Shown here piece after piece: positions 43,641 through 53,010 of a DNA stretch of 64,000 nucleotides (positions are counted from its first letter, which is position 1; each line of letters starts with the position of its first letter). The stretch is from Lachnospiraceae bacterium (GTDB lineage Bacteria; Bacillota; Clostridia; Lachnospirales; Lachnospiraceae), in assembly GCA_910575105.1 (NCBI GenBank), contig CAJTDK010000008.1, positions 62,001 through 126,000 of the forward strand, read 5' to 3'. The position numbers and the translations under genes were made by a program. The notes under the pieces are model-generated. The model made no database searches. It saw only the letters and a list, made by a program, of their open reading frames with translations, and was not told the DNA's origin.

Positions 43641-44495
43641 TCACACCTCCTGTTTTCTCCCCGGCCTCGGGGCTTCTGACGGGCTTCTTGCGTGCTTAAG
43701 CTCCCAGTAAAAAATATACTGCTGCAGGATCCCTTCATATCCTTTATAACGCCTTTTGGGAAATCCCCGCTTATAGTACTTCTCCAAAGCCTGCCGGACA
43801 TGCGTATCAACCGGAAACGCCTGCATATGGTGCAGCCCAAGCAGACAGATACAATCCGCCACCTTCTCTCCCACCCCGAACAACTTCAAAAGCTCCGCTT
43901 TGGCCTGTCTGTAAGTCATCCTGCGGATCTTCCCAAGATCTGTCTCTCCATCCGCGATACTTCCCGCCGTCCGCACGATATATTTGCTGCGGTAGCCGAG
44001 CCCGCATTCCTTAAGGGCATCCTCAGGCAGGCACGAAAGCGCCCCGGGCTCTGGGAACGCAAAATACTCCTCTCCCCGGAAGTTCTTTTTCGGCTCTCCG
44101 TACCGCTCACAGATGTTGGCTATGCACCTTCGTATCCTGACGATATTATTCTGTTGAGAGATGATAAAGGATGCGATAACCTCCCACAGATCCTGGCGAA
44201 GGATCCTGATCCCCTCTCCAAACTCCGCTGCGTTCCTAAGATAACTGTCGTTCGGGTTGATCTGGGACAGATAAAAAGAATAGTCTCCCTCCAGGTCAAA
44301 ATACGCTTTCCAAAAATCCTCAAATTCCTCTTCACCGCAGGAAAAGACACATTCTCTCCCACGCTGCTCTGCCTCCAGGTATCTGCCGGCGGCTATTATA
44401 CAGTATGTATCCTCACCTCTCTGCGTCATGCGGAAGCATTGCCCGGACTCGCAGATCTGTGCCAGATTAAAATGATCTATTGTTCTTTTTGTCAC
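43641..44495 (-). CDS. ogg: 8-oxoguanine DNA glycosylase (Ogg1-like HhH-GPD)
   Basis: This 284-residue DNA repair enzyme has an N-terminal beta domain (residues ~1-95) of the OGG type and a helix-hairpin-helix GPD domain. The segment FIISQQNNIVRIRRCI, catalytic Lys in GVGEKVADCICLLGL (near residue 209) and catalytic Asp in FPVDTHVRQAL (near 230) match bifunctional 8-oxoG glycosylase/lyases. The start is a GTG at 44495. The likely promoter is at 44759-44787, leaving a leader of about 260 bases that includes an orphan CRISPR-like repeat. It leads an operon with a small protein and a nitroreductase. Confidence 0.88.
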   Translation of the reverse strand: MTKRTIDHFNLAQICESGQCFRMTQRGEDTYCIIAAGRYLEAEQRGRECVFSCGEEEFEDFWKAYFDLEGDYSFYLSQINPNDSYLRNAAEFGEGIRILRQDLWEVIASFIISQQNNIVRIRRCIANICERYGEPKKNFRGEEYFAFPEPGALSCLPEDALKECGLGYRSKYIVRTAGSIADGETDLGKIRRMTYRQAKAELLKLFGVGEKVADCICLLGLHHMQAFPVDTHVRQALEKYYKRGFPKRRYKGYEGILQQYIFYWELKHARSPSEAPRPGRKQEV

Positions 44496-44641
44496 TCTTT
44501 TTTCCCCCTGATTCCCATGCCGCCGATGGCAGTCTGGCGCAAAAGCTTATGTCAATCCAGCAGACAGCCCGCTTTGTATGAGCATTCCAGATAGCTTGGA
44601 TTCTGATAGTACACATCTGTCTGGAAATCCGATATCTCATC

Positions 44642-44677
44642 ACTGATAAATGATGTAAAAATGTCAGGCAATCAAGC
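44642..44677 (-). repeat. Orphan degenerate CRISPR repeat / anti-repeat in the ogg leader
   Basis: Aligned with the array's 36-base repeat without gaps, 26 positions match, including a 15-base block ATGATGTAAAAATGT (44650-44664) and TCAAGC (44672-44677) in the right register. It is in the opposite orientation to the array repeats. An RNA made from the minus strand, as the ogg transcript would be, is thus complementary to crRNA repeats, like an anti-repeat. A second partial match, AATGTATGG then AACT, follows at about 44684-44697. The rest of 44496-44760 shows no convincing gene. Confidence 0.65.
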
Positions 44678-44758
44678 GCAGATAATGTATGGAAACTGAT
44701 CCCCTTTTCTTGCATTTTTAATCAGTTTCTTTCTGAACACTCTTACTTCTAATTAAAT

Positions 44759-44787
44759 ATTGTACGTTTTTATATAAAGATTGTAAA
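44759..44787 (-). promoter_or_regulatory. Promoter upstream of the orphan anti-repeat and ogg
   Basis: Minus-strand TTTACA (44782-44787), 17 bases, TACAAT (44759-44764). It lies between the array terminator and the orphan anti-repeat and reads toward ogg. Confidence 0.6.
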
Positions 44788-44793
44788 GTAGAT

Positions 44794-44827
44794 AAAAAAA
44801 GATTTGACACCTGCATAGCGCCAAACC
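44794..44827 (-). terminator. Terminator at the leader-distal end of the CRISPR array
   Basis: A ten-pair stem (three G-U pairs), arms GGTTTGGCGC and GTGTCAAATC on the minus strand, seven-base loop, then TTTTTTT. It sits directly after the degenerate last repeat and supports minus-strand transcription of the array. Confidence 0.75.
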
Positions 44828-44829
44828 TT

Positions 44830-45983
44830 TTTAATTATTGCTGCATTTTTACATCATTCTCAAATGAGCGTCCTCAGCAACCGGGAACTGTGGAGCTTGA
44901 GTACCATACATTTTTACATCATTCTCAAACAACACAGAAAGAAGTACTGGAGGGGCCGAGACTTGAGTACCATACATTTTTACATCATTCTCAAACTCTT
45001 CTTCAGCAAGTTCAAAATTTAGCCCTGCTTGAGTACCATACATTTTTACATCATTCTCAAACTTTGCTGCAGTATGAAAAGTGAAAACTATGGCTTGAGT
45101 ACCATACATTTTTACATCATTCTCAAACTTATCTTGTGATCGTAATGCATTTGTAGTAGCTTGAGTACCATACATTTTTACATCATTCTCAAACACATCC
45201 CATCGTGGCTTGGTGGTGGAAGTTGCTTGAGTACCATACATTTTTACATCATTCTCAAACTTGCAACAACAATAACAGACATAAGAACAGCTTGAGTACC
45301 ATACATTTTTACATCATTCTCAAACCCATCATATGTCACCACTGCAATTTTCTTTGCTTGAGTACCATACATTTTTACATCATTCTCAAACATTCGGCAT
45401 TTTTTGCAAAACTGTTTATTAGCTTGAGTACCATACATTTTTACATCATTCTCAAACCGTTGACTTACTGGAAGAAAATGACGATTGGCTTGAGTACCAT
45501 ACATTTTTACATCATTCTCAAACCCAATCTCATGCATAATCTCATATGTTTCAGCTTGAGTACCATACATTTTTACATCATTCTCAAACAAAACAAAGAC
45601 AAAAGTAAAAGTAGCAAAAGCTTGAGTACCATACATTTTTACATCATTCTCAAACAAGTTTTTCAAGGGATTGCCGGAAAAGATCGCTTGAGTACCATAC
45701 ATTTTTACATCATTCTCAAACATGGAGGGAAGGTTTTCTTTAACCATGATGCTTGAGTACCATACATTTTTACATCATTCTCAAACTGTCTTAACAAATC
45801 GGGATGCTAACATTTTGCTTGAGTACCATACATTTTTACATCATTCTCAAACCCAGTTCGTAAATTATTATACTGACATGAGCTTGAGTACCATACATTT
45901 TTACATCATTCTCAAACATCTCCGCTATAGTAATTCCCGGGGATGCAGCTTGAGTACCATACATTTTTACATCATTCTCAAAC
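44830..45983 (-). CRISPR. Type II-A CRISPR array, 17 full repeats plus one degenerate terminal repeat
   Basis: Repeats are 36 bases (in transcribed orientation beginning GTTTGAGAATGATG and ending GGTACTCAAGC), starting at 44895, 44961, 45027, 45093, 45159, 45225, 45290, 45356, 45422, 45488, 45554, 45620, 45686, 45751, 45817, 45882 and 45948. The 16 spacers between them are 29-30 bases and all different. A further repeat at 44830-44865 keeps only its leader-proximal 21 or so bases, marking the old end; so the leader is on the right and transcription runs right to left, the same way as cas genes. The repeat at 44961 has one terminal base change. I see no spacer matching another part of the window, though this was not an exhaustive comparison. 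Confidence 0.98.
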
Positions 45984-46113
45984 CTCAAATTCAAAAATGA
46001 TATGCCATCATCTGCATAAATTTCCGGCACCCAAGCTTTATCGGAATTACTCTAATTATTAAATTGAGCATATTCCTATATTTTAATCTCAAAAACGGTT
46101 TGCAAAAAAATAT
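45984..46113 (-). promoter_or_regulatory. CRISPR leader with ATTTGAG leader-anchoring sequence
   Basis: The 130 AT-rich bases between csn2 and the first repeat are the leader. In transcribed orientation its last bases, ATTTGAG (plus strand 45984-45990), abut the first repeat. This is the leader-anchoring sequence known from streptococcal type II-A systems, where it directs spacer insertion. A clear -10/-35 pair could not be fixed. Confidence 0.75.
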
Positions 46114-46785
46114 TCAAAATATCTCGCATCCGTCTTTATCAATTATATACTGATATACATTATCTTTCAACTCCCTTTGCACATTCTCTACCATCAATAA
46201 TGCAATCTCATTATAAAGTGCATTTTGTATTATCTGCCCAACCTTTTCTTCAGAAATATAGCTTCCTATATTTACCAATACAATTACTCCTTTGTGCAGC
46301 AGTTCCGCCATAATCCTAATGTACTGATTTAGATTCCCGACAAAATCACCTGCATAGTCACTGAACCTTATGCCTATTGCTTTCAAAATCGCAGTTATAT
46401 CCAATTCCGCATCTGCTTCTAAAATATAAGTGCTAGTATGTTCTAATTCCAGAAAATATGCCAGCAGATCATTTTTTATCTCCTGTGTCCTTATGTACAT
46501 TTCTTCGCCCACTGCCAGTTCAGACAGCTCGGAATATAATTTGTTCAGTACTTTCCTGTCATTAATATTCACAGCAAAGGGGTTAAAAATTACTTCCACA
46601 CATTTTGAAACGTCTTTTTCCTCCGCTCCCTCGGAAAGCACAAACTGACCTTCTTTTCCTTCAGACTGCCGGAATAGTTCCTGTATATATGCCGAAAAAT
46701 CTCTCGGAGATTCTATCACCCACACACATGGTTTCTCGGCGCTCAATATAAGCTGCCCCTCCAGCGTTGGATGTACCAGTTTCAT
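46114..46785 (-). CDS. csn2: Csn2, type II-A adaptation protein
   Basis: This 223-residue protein matches Csn2 in size, position (last cas gene, next to the array) and sequence character. The N-terminal MKLVHPTLEGQLIL and central FNPFAVNINDRKVLNKLYSELSELA are typical of the family. Csn2 forms a ring that binds DNA ends during spacer acquisition together with Cas1, Cas2 and Cas9. Its presence classes the system as II-A. The start overlaps the cas2 stop (ATGA). Confidence 0.93.
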   Translation of the reverse strand: MKLVHPTLEGQLILSAEKPCVWVIESPRDFSAYIQELFRQSEGKEGQFVLSEGAEEKDVSKCVEVIFNPFAVNINDRKVLNKLYSELSELAVGEEMYIRTQEIKNDLLAYFLELEHTSTYILEADAELDITAILKAIGIRFSDYAGDFVGNLNQYIRIMAELLHKGVIVLVNIGSYISEEKVGQIIQNALYNEIALLMVENVQRELKDNVYQYIIDKDGCEIF

Positions 46786-47087
46786 AAGACCACCAGCCTT
46801 TCATCACTGTCTAGCACCTCGCTTTTCACCTCTCCGATAATCAGATCCATTTTCGCATACTGTTTTTCCGTCACGGTCAGTAATTGCACCAGACCTTCCT
46901 CCGGACTATTCTTATGTACACTGTCAACAATTCCTCTGACCGCAGTTCCATTTAACGCCAATTTGCAGTAAACGGATTCCTGCAGCATCAGAAAACCACT
47001 TTTCAACAGAAACTTTCTAAATTTTGTATACGCTCTTCTCTGTTCCCCGGTTATTACCGGAAGGTCAAAAAACACCAATACTCTCAT
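46782..47087 (-). CDS. cas2: Cas2 adaptation protein
   Basis: This 101-residue Cas2 opens MRVLVFFDLPVITGEQRRAYTKFRKFL, with the ferredoxin-like beta strand and conserved Asp, and continues GFLMLQESVYCKLALN. It is the structural core of the Cas1-Cas2 integrase. ATG 47087 is four bases after the cas1 stop; a five-codon longer version would overlap cas1 and lacks support. The gene ends overlapping csn2. Confidence 0.95.
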   Translation of the reverse strand: MRVLVFFDLPVITGEQRRAYTKFRKFLLKSGFLMLQESVYCKLALNGTAVRGIVDSVHKNSPEEGLVQLLTVTEKQYAKMDLIIGEVKSEVLDSDERLVVL

Positions 47088-47091
47088 AAAC

Positions 47092-47964
47092 CTATAACTC
47101 AAAACCGTAAAACCGAATCAGTGAGCTGTCATTTTCATTCAAGGCATCAAACACGCTTTTGCAATATATTTTTACCGCATTATTCACATATTGGACTTTC
47201 CCGTCTATTCTTACTTCCTGATTCAGCAGATTGACTATCTCCATTTTCTCCTGATGTGCAAACTCTTTCAATTCCATCCCCGCTACTTTTTGATCTACCA
47301 GGATTCTAAACGGCTCCATCAGATCAGATGCAAGATTAAACTGGTTGAACATATTATCATGAAACAATCCAAGCTGGGTAATATATCCATTCGCCGTAAT
47401 TTCCCTGGTAAATGCGGATAAGATAATCGCGTATCCGTAATTCAGCGCGGCATTTTCCAGTGTATCCGCAGTTCTGGTAAAACTCATTCCAAAAAGTGCG
47501 TTAAAATACACTTTCGCGGCATGTCCCTCCCGGTTTGTCTCATCGTTCCAATGAATTTCTTCTATGTATGAATCTAATAGCTCTGACTCTCCCTTCCCCA
47601 GATATTCCAACAGTTCCTTTTGTTTTCTTATCTTTTCCGACACAATCTCTGTCCAGACAGCCTCCTTCGTCTCCGTCAGCCACTTAATCTGGCAGCGTAC
47701 CTTGTTACTTGTGTCATGACTGCCATAATAGCTGACCAGTTCCGAAGACGGATTCCGCTTCTCATCACAAAATATGACCTTAATCTTCTTTTTCGCCAGT
47801 TCTGATAATAGGCTGGCAGTGACCGATACCGCTGTAGATTCAATCAGCACTGTCGATATCTCACCCAGATGAATCTTTGTTATCTCTTCATTTCTGACTA
47901 CCATATAACCCATTTGATAGTCCAGTTTTGACCTTCTGGAGATAACTACTATACGCCAGCTCAT
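47092..47964 (-). CDS. cas1: Cas1 integrase, type II
   Basis: This 290-residue Cas1 begins MSWRIVVISRRSKLDYQMGYMVV, typical of type II Cas1, and has catalytic-region motifs LENAALNYGYAIILSAFTREI (conserved Glu), QLGLFHDNMFNQFNLASDLMEPFR (conserved His and Asp). It catalyses integration of new spacers at the leader-repeat junction. Its ATG overlaps the cas9 stop by 4 bases. Confidence 0.96.
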   Translation of the reverse strand: MSWRIVVISRRSKLDYQMGYMVVRNEEITKIHLGEISTVLIESTAVSVTASLLSELAKKKIKVIFCDEKRNPSSELVSYYGSHDTSNKVRCQIKWLTETKEAVWTEIVSEKIRKQKELLEYLGKGESELLDSYIEEIHWNDETNREGHAAKVYFNALFGMSFTRTADTLENAALNYGYAIILSAFTREITANGYITQLGLFHDNMFNQFNLASDLMEPFRILVDQKVAGMELKEFAHQEKMEIVNLLNQEVRIDGKVQYVNNAVKIYCKSVFDALNENDSSLIRFYGFEL

Positions 47965-50900
47965 ATTTTCTTCAGATCAATCTCCTGCTCATAGATTCCT
48001 GTTGGAGACTGATGGATGATAGCAATCTGATTACATTTAGAAATAACTTTATTTAATAACAATATGCCAGCATTTGCAGGTCCGTTCATTAATTTCAAAT
48101 TAGCAGCGCCGCTCTGGCACTGGAACATATGCAATATTTCTGAAAGAACAACACACTTATCCTCTTTGCTCAATTCGCAGAAAACATTCCTATTATCCGT
48201 CAAAGTTTTTTCCTGGGTACTCAGCCTGGTCTGATATACCGTATTTTTAATCTTATCTAAAAAAACGTCGTATAATCTACTCAGGTCTTCCTCGCACAGC
48301 TCATCATGTTCCACAAGCACCGCGTTCTTATTTTCCTTTCTCCGGTTTACATATTTGATTACTTTTTTTAGAATCCTTGCATCCTGTTCGGATATAAGCA
48401 ATTGATTGGCGCCTTTAAAAACTAGCCGACTTCCTGTCCTTCCGGACAGCCACATATAAAATCCGTCCACCTTGAACAGTGTGTCAATCTTTATCTTAGC
48501 CATCAATACTCTCGGATTCCTTAATCCACGATCCTTTTCCAGATATTCCTTCGCTGTTTCCTCATCCTTTTCAATGCGGGCACACAGGTAAAACGGCACA
48601 TACTCGACACTTCTCATCTTTGCACCCTTTTTGTCTTCCGATTCTACCAGCATAAAATATGTTCCTGCCGCTTTATTATAACCGCCATATTTACTGATAT
48701 CTGCCAGCCTTTCATCACTGCCTTTGATCGGAACCTGCCCTTTCCCTTTTTTCATAAGCTGCTGGTCAAAAAGCCCTCCTTTCACCTGATAAGAACGCCT
48801 TGTCACCAATATATTATTCTTCCCCATCACTCTTTTCACCGTAGCTATCGTTCCGCCGTCCCCGGCCTTCCACGCAATCTCACCATTTCTGGCAACATCT
48901 CTCTCTGAAGTAAACATCCTCTTCAGATTATAGCTTCTCCCCGGATGCTCCTTCACATACCACGCCGCGTTACTGGTAAATTTCGTATAATATACATTTC
49001 CCACTACGATATTGACATACGCATCCTTCGCATGATGCAGGTCATTCATTTCTCTGACTTTGATCAAGCCTAATTCCTTCCTAAACTGTGAGGCAACCTT
49101 TGCTTTTGCATATACAATCTCCGCATCCGGGAAGATCTGCTTTAAAACCGATGCGACTGCTTTCGTTCCCTGCCGCGTCTCTACAAGCTGACGTGCGATG
49201 AATCCCGCCAGCTCAGACAGCTCAAATCCCGTTCCTCTTGTCAGTCTTTTATACTTCTCCTTCGAGATGAAACCATTTCCAAGCAGCATATGCCAGAACG
49301 GCCTCATCTTCTCCCGGATATCCGCACGAATCGGATACTCATCCGTTTTATCCGCATTGTACTCTTTCTTTACCAGCACCCGGTTGTCCAGGCTGTCATC
49401 CATCACTTTTGATTGGGGATAGATATGGTCTATATCGTACTTTCTGTTATCCCAGAGTTCTTCAAGCTCAATCACTTCCCCTGAATACATGCATCTTCCT
49501 TTCTGTGTATAATACAGGTAAAGCTTATCACTTCTTAGTTTTGTGTCCTCGGTAATTCCTAACTCCGTAATCCAATCCCTTTCCTCTTCCTTACACTTCT
49601 TATACAGATCTATCAGTTTTTTCTTCCTGGATTCTGTCCGCTTACTCTCAGTCCTTTCACGTGCCATCTCTACAAATATCCTTTTCGGCGGCTCTCCCAT
49701 CACCTTGCAGATTTCCCTGATCACCTGCAGTGTCTGCCAGATCTGGCGTTTTACTGCGGGGGAAACGTTCATCTGCTCCACGGCTTTATAAGATATCTCT
49801 TTTGTCTTTTCCCCCACATTCTCTGCCTCGACAATATCCGCAAAATGATATTTCTCGCTCAATACCTGCATCAGATTGTCATTCGTCTCCCACATCGTGC
49901 GTATAATTGTCCACACTTCTCCCGTCTCTGGTGCAGGCGCAGTAATTCCTTCTAAAAATCTCCGGCTCAGACGCCCCCAGCCTTTGTATGATAAAGAGCA
50001 TACTGCTTTTTTCTGAGGTTCCGTTAGTCCTGGATAGAGCAATTCCAGTCTTTTTTTCAGCAACGCTTTATCTTCTCCGAACAAAGTGATATTCAAAATG
50101 ATATTCTCTTTTTCACTCTGAGACAACTCACAGCCTGTAAGTTTTTCCTTAAAATCATGGTATGCCGTCAGCGTCCCTTTAAAATCTCCGTCAATTCCTG
50201 TAACATCTACACTTTTATCCGTCTCTCCCTCCCGCACAAGATAGGCAATCAGCCTTTTCTGCGTAACTTTTCTATGGCGCTGAAACAAGTCTTCATATAT
50301 TTTCTGTTTCAATTCAACACTGATCGGTTCTCCATTTAGTCTGACATTATTAAGTTCATTCAAAACCATGAATTTGCTATACAGCATAGAATTTTTAGGA
50401 AGAACATCCTCGTGAATCAGATATGAGCACTTGCTTGTCATCCTTCTTATAAATTTCTCCGCACTTGCCTCTGTATCTACCATCTCATGGAAATTCCACG
50501 GGTATATTTTCCCCTTCTTTCTTCTCTGTACCCAGTTCGTCCTTTCGCCGCTCTTTACAATCCCGTTCAGCGGGCCGACATAATACGGTACTCTGAATGT
50601 AAAAATATCACGTATCCTGCTGCCATTTTCCCTTAATATAGGAATTCGCCCACTCAGGTTTTTAAGTATCGCATCCAACTCATACAAATGCACCTGATAT
50701 GGAATTACCCCGTTATCTTTTGTCACCTGTCTCGGCATAAATGCCTCTGTCTCTATCTCTGACCTCAAATATTCTGTCTTTGATTCATCCGCAATGGCAT
50801 TTACCACTCTTTTTTTCAAATAATCATAAAAAGCTTTTTTGTCACAGCGCTTCCCTCCCATCTCTGTCTTTACGCCGTTTTTCTTCGTCATGCCGGCGTA

Positions 50901-51977
50901 GGCGCTGTAATTTTGCAATTTTTCATCTGTCTTTATAAAAACCTCATTATAAATTTCTTTACCAAGATTTTCCTTTACCAATCTCTTTAAATATTTTAAA
51001 TCTTTCTGATGTTTTTCATAAACCGCCACTTTCGCGTCGGATATGGAACGGTAATCCCCCAGTATATCTGCCAGCACACTCCAGTCATACACCGCCTTGG
51101 CCATTTCAACGATCACATACTGCTCCCCCAGCTCATCCTCTATTATTCCGGCGTACTCATCATAACCGGCATCCGCAAAAGAAAGCTTTGGCCTTTCGCA
51201 GGAATCCAGCTCACTGTTCCCAAAGATTTCACTCAGCTTGACCGAACCGCCCACCACTAGGTTTAATATCGCTTTCTCACACGCCGTATGCGCCCCCAAA
51301 AGCTTTATCAGCCTTGTCTTTTTTGCAGACCTGGTAAGATTGCTGTCTTTTAATATATTTTCTATCCCCTGTAATTCTTCATCCTCAATGCAAAGATCAA
51401 AATCAAGCTCCTCATCTCTGATGCTTTTCACATACTGCCGGAAGGTTTCCTGAAACTCTTTAATATTTTCTATATTTCCTGAAAAAAGGAAATGCCCCCG
51501 GTGCTTCATCATGTGATGGAGCGCCAGATAGACAAGGCGGACATCCGGTGTCTCGTCAGTATCCATCAGCCACCTCCTCAGATGGTAGATGCTTGGAAAC
51601 TGCTTATGGAAATCTTTGTCCGTATATCCATCATCTACAAACAGGGCATATGGCAACTCTGGACATCTCCCGATAATATCCCTCTTATCCTCTGGCACAT
51701 ACTTGCTCTCTTTCATCCGTAGGAAAAACCCAGGATCCACTGTACGGATCTCCGTATCAAACAATTCCTGCAAAAGCTCTATTCTCCAGCTTCTCCTGTC
51801 AAGCCTTCTTCTCGCCGTCCGAAATCCTCTCCGCTCCTCTGCAGTATTCGCACTGTCAAACAAGCGGACTCCCCACAGTGCTTTCCCATGAGCACGGATA
51901 AGCTCGTATTCTTTATCCGTAACCGCCCATCCAAGTGAACCTGTCCCCAAATCTAAACCCATAAAATAATCTGCCAT
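47961..51977 (-). CDS. cas9: Cas9 nuclease, type II-A
   Basis: This 1338-residue RNA-guided endonuclease has RuvC-I YFMGLDLGTGSLGWAV (Asp 9), an arginine-rich bridge helix ERRGFRTARRRLDRR near residues 48-65, RuvC-II IFVEMARE near residue 770, an HNH domain with DIDHIYPQSKVMDDS (His near 849), and RuvC-III LHHAKDAYVN near 980. All catalytic residues appear intact. It starts at ATG 51977 behind AAAGGAG. It is first in a cas9-cas1-cas2-csn2 operon with overlapping or nearly abutting genes. The tracrRNA is encoded just upstream on the same strand. PAM cannot be read from the sequence. Confidence 0.97.
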   Translation of the reverse strand: MADYFMGLDLGTGSLGWAVTDKEYELIRAHGKALWGVRLFDSANTAEERRGFRTARRRLDRRSWRIELLQELFDTEIRTVDPGFFLRMKESKYVPEDKRDIIGRCPELPYALFVDDGYTDKDFHKQFPSIYHLRRWLMDTDETPDVRLVYLALHHMMKHRGHFLFSGNIENIKEFQETFRQYVKSIRDEELDFDLCIEDEELQGIENILKDSNLTRSAKKTRLIKLLGAHTACEKAILNLVVGGSVKLSEIFGNSELDSCERPKLSFADAGYDEYAGIIEDELGEQYVIVEMAKAVYDWSVLADILGDYRSISDAKVAVYEKHQKDLKYLKRLVKENLGKEIYNEVFIKTDEKLQNYSAYAGMTKKNGVKTEMGGKRCDKKAFYDYLKKRVVNAIADESKTEYLRSEIETEAFMPRQVTKDNGVIPYQVHLYELDAILKNLSGRIPILRENGSRIRDIFTFRVPYYVGPLNGIVKSGERTNWVQRRKKGKIYPWNFHEMVDTEASAEKFIRRMTSKCSYLIHEDVLPKNSMLYSKFMVLNELNNVRLNGEPISVELKQKIYEDLFQRHRKVTQKRLIAYLVREGETDKSVDVTGIDGDFKGTLTAYHDFKEKLTGCELSQSEKENIILNITLFGEDKALLKKRLELLYPGLTEPQKKAVCSLSYKGWGRLSRRFLEGITAPAPETGEVWTIIRTMWETNDNLMQVLSEKYHFADIVEAENVGEKTKEISYKAVEQMNVSPAVKRQIWQTLQVIREICKVMGEPPKRIFVEMARERTESKRTESRKKKLIDLYKKCKEEERDWITELGITEDTKLRSDKLYLYYTQKGRCMYSGEVIELEELWDNRKYDIDHIYPQSKVMDDSLDNRVLVKKEYNADKTDEYPIRADIREKMRPFWHMLLGNGFISKEKYKRLTRGTGFELSELAGFIARQLVETRQGTKAVASVLKQIFPDAEIVYAKAKVASQFRKELGLIKVREMNDLHHAKDAYVNIVVGNVYYTKFTSNAAWYVKEHPGRSYNLKRMFTSERDVARNGEIAWKAGDGGTIATVKRVMGKNNILVTRRSYQVKGGLFDQQLMKKGKGQVPIKGSDERLADISKYGGYNKAAGTYFMLVESEDKKGAKMRSVEYVPFYLCARIEKDEETAKEYLEKDRGLRNPRVLMAKIKIDTLFKVDGFYMWLSGRTGSRLVFKGANQLLISEQDARILKKVIKYVNRRKENKNAVLVEHDELCEEDLSRLYDVFLDKIKNTVYQTRLSTQEKTLTDNRNVFCELSKEDKCVVLSEILHMFQCQSGAANLKLMNGPANAGILLLNKVISKCNQIAIIHQSPTGIYEQEIDLKKI

Positions 51978-52053
51978 CTTTTGTAGCTCCTTTGCTGTTC
52001 CTTTTCGTATATTCTACCATATAATCTGTCCATATGCCTTATTTTTACACAAT

Positions 52054-52167
52054 AAAAAAGCCTGCAAAGCAGACTTTTTCTCCGCACACTGCGGGTCATC
52101 CAAGATGACGGTTTGAATAAATTCTTATTTGAACTTATGATGTAAAATTTAGTATGGTACTAAACTT
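52054..52167 (-). ncRNA. tracrRNA
   Basis: The minus-strand RNA would start at about 52167 with an anti-repeat (52167-52127) containing GTACCATAC and TTTTACATCAT blocks complementary to the CRISPR repeat. A lower stem is followed by a small asymmetric bulge, as in other II-A guides. It continues with a hairpin GTCATC-TTG-GATGAC (52095-52109), a hairpin CCGCA-GTG-TGCGG (52082-52094), and a terminator hairpin GTCTGC-TTT-GCAGGC with TTTTTT (52054-52074). Length is about 114 nucleotides, ending about 77 bases before cas9. Confidence 0.9.
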
Positions 52168-52173
52168 AATGAT

Positions 52174-52202
52174 ATAATATCTCTTTTGCACTTAAACGTC
52201 AA
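52174..52202 (-). promoter_or_regulatory. tracrRNA promoter
   Basis: Minus-strand TTGACG (52197-52202), 17 bases, TATTAT (52174-52179). The predicted start falls on the first base of the anti-repeat. Confidence 0.8.
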
Positions 52203-52215
52203 GACATTCTCTCAT

Positions 52216-52938
52216 TTATTGATTTATTTTCCCAACATATGACATTTTTTCATCAATCCTTGCCTTCACGCAAGCCGCCAGCTCCTTCGTCTTCATCTCC
52301 TTATACTCTTCATAATAAAGCGGCTTAAGGAAATGAACTTCCACATCCACCGGCGCCAGGCTGCTGATATCAAAAGGTTTGAAAGAATTAACAAGCACCA
52401 CCGGGACTACCGGGCACTTTGCCTTCGTTGCGGATTTAAAAGAACCGCTCTTAAACTCCAGCGTTTCATTGCCGTTCTTCGAGCGCGTACCCTCCGCAAA
52501 GATCAGATAATTTCTCCCCTTTGCCACCTCTTCTGACACATTTATGATCACTTCCATCGCCTGCCGGACATTCTCCCGATCAAGAAGAAACGCCCTCATG
52601 CAGCTTAGAACCTGCTTTAAAAACGGGATATCCTTGATCTCCTTTTTCGCCACCACAGAAAACGGCGTGGGGCTCGCCTCCAGCATCGCAAGCACATCGT
52701 AAAGCCCCTGATGGTTGGGGAAATACATGAATCCGTCCTTTTCCGGGATATTCTCCCTGCCTGTCACGGTAATATGCACATTCCCCCCTTTATTCGCACG
52801 GCGGGTAATGTCCCTTAAAAATACAAAGTGCTCGTAATCCGTATATTTGTCCGGATGCGCGGCACGCCAGCAGAGTCTTATCCACGCAAATGGTACGTAA
52901 TACCAGTTTCTAAGCACCATCATCAGTATCCTTCTCAT
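52216..52938 (-). CDS. plsC: 1-acyl-sn-glycerol-3-phosphate acyltransferase
   Basis: This 240-residue membrane-associated acyltransferase makes phosphatidic acid from lysophosphatidic acid. It has the four family blocks: FPNHQGLYDVL (catalytic NHxxxxD, near residue 75), a following KEIKDIPFLKQVL, the phosphate-binding FAEGTRSKNG, and VPVVLVNSF. The N-terminus is hydrophobic (VLRNWYYVPFAWIRLCW), a membrane anchor. It starts at ATG 52938 with AAGGAG about 12 bases upstream. It stands between the CRISPR locus and glycan cluster 2 and is probably not functionally tied to either. Confidence 0.9.
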   Translation of the reverse strand: MRRILMMVLRNWYYVPFAWIRLCWRAAHPDKYTDYEHFVFLRDITRRANKGGNVHITVTGRENIPEKDGFMYFPNHQGLYDVLAMLEASPTPFSVVAKKEIKDIPFLKQVLSCMRAFLLDRENVRQAMEVIINVSEEVAKGRNYLIFAEGTRSKNGNETLEFKSGSFKSATKAKCPVVPVVLVNSFKPFDISSLAPVDVEVHFLKPLYYEEYKEMKTKELAACVKARIDEKMSYVGKINQ

Positions 52939-53010
52939 AATCCCAAACTACTCCTTCATCTTCGAATCATCCTTTCCTATCTTATTACAAATACTGACAA
53001 TAATCAATTA

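Noticed and set aside
44467-44715. Minus-strand frame of 82 codons between ogg and the array
   Set aside because: No ribosome site, unnatural composition, and it covers the orphan anti-repeat and overlaps the ogg start; treated as leader RNA.
44849-46030. Long open frames through the CRISPR array encoding repeats of FENDVKMYGTQA or its opposite-strand equivalent
   Set aside because: They are translations of the 36-base repeats, which with 30-base spacers keep frame by chance (66 bases is a multiple of three).
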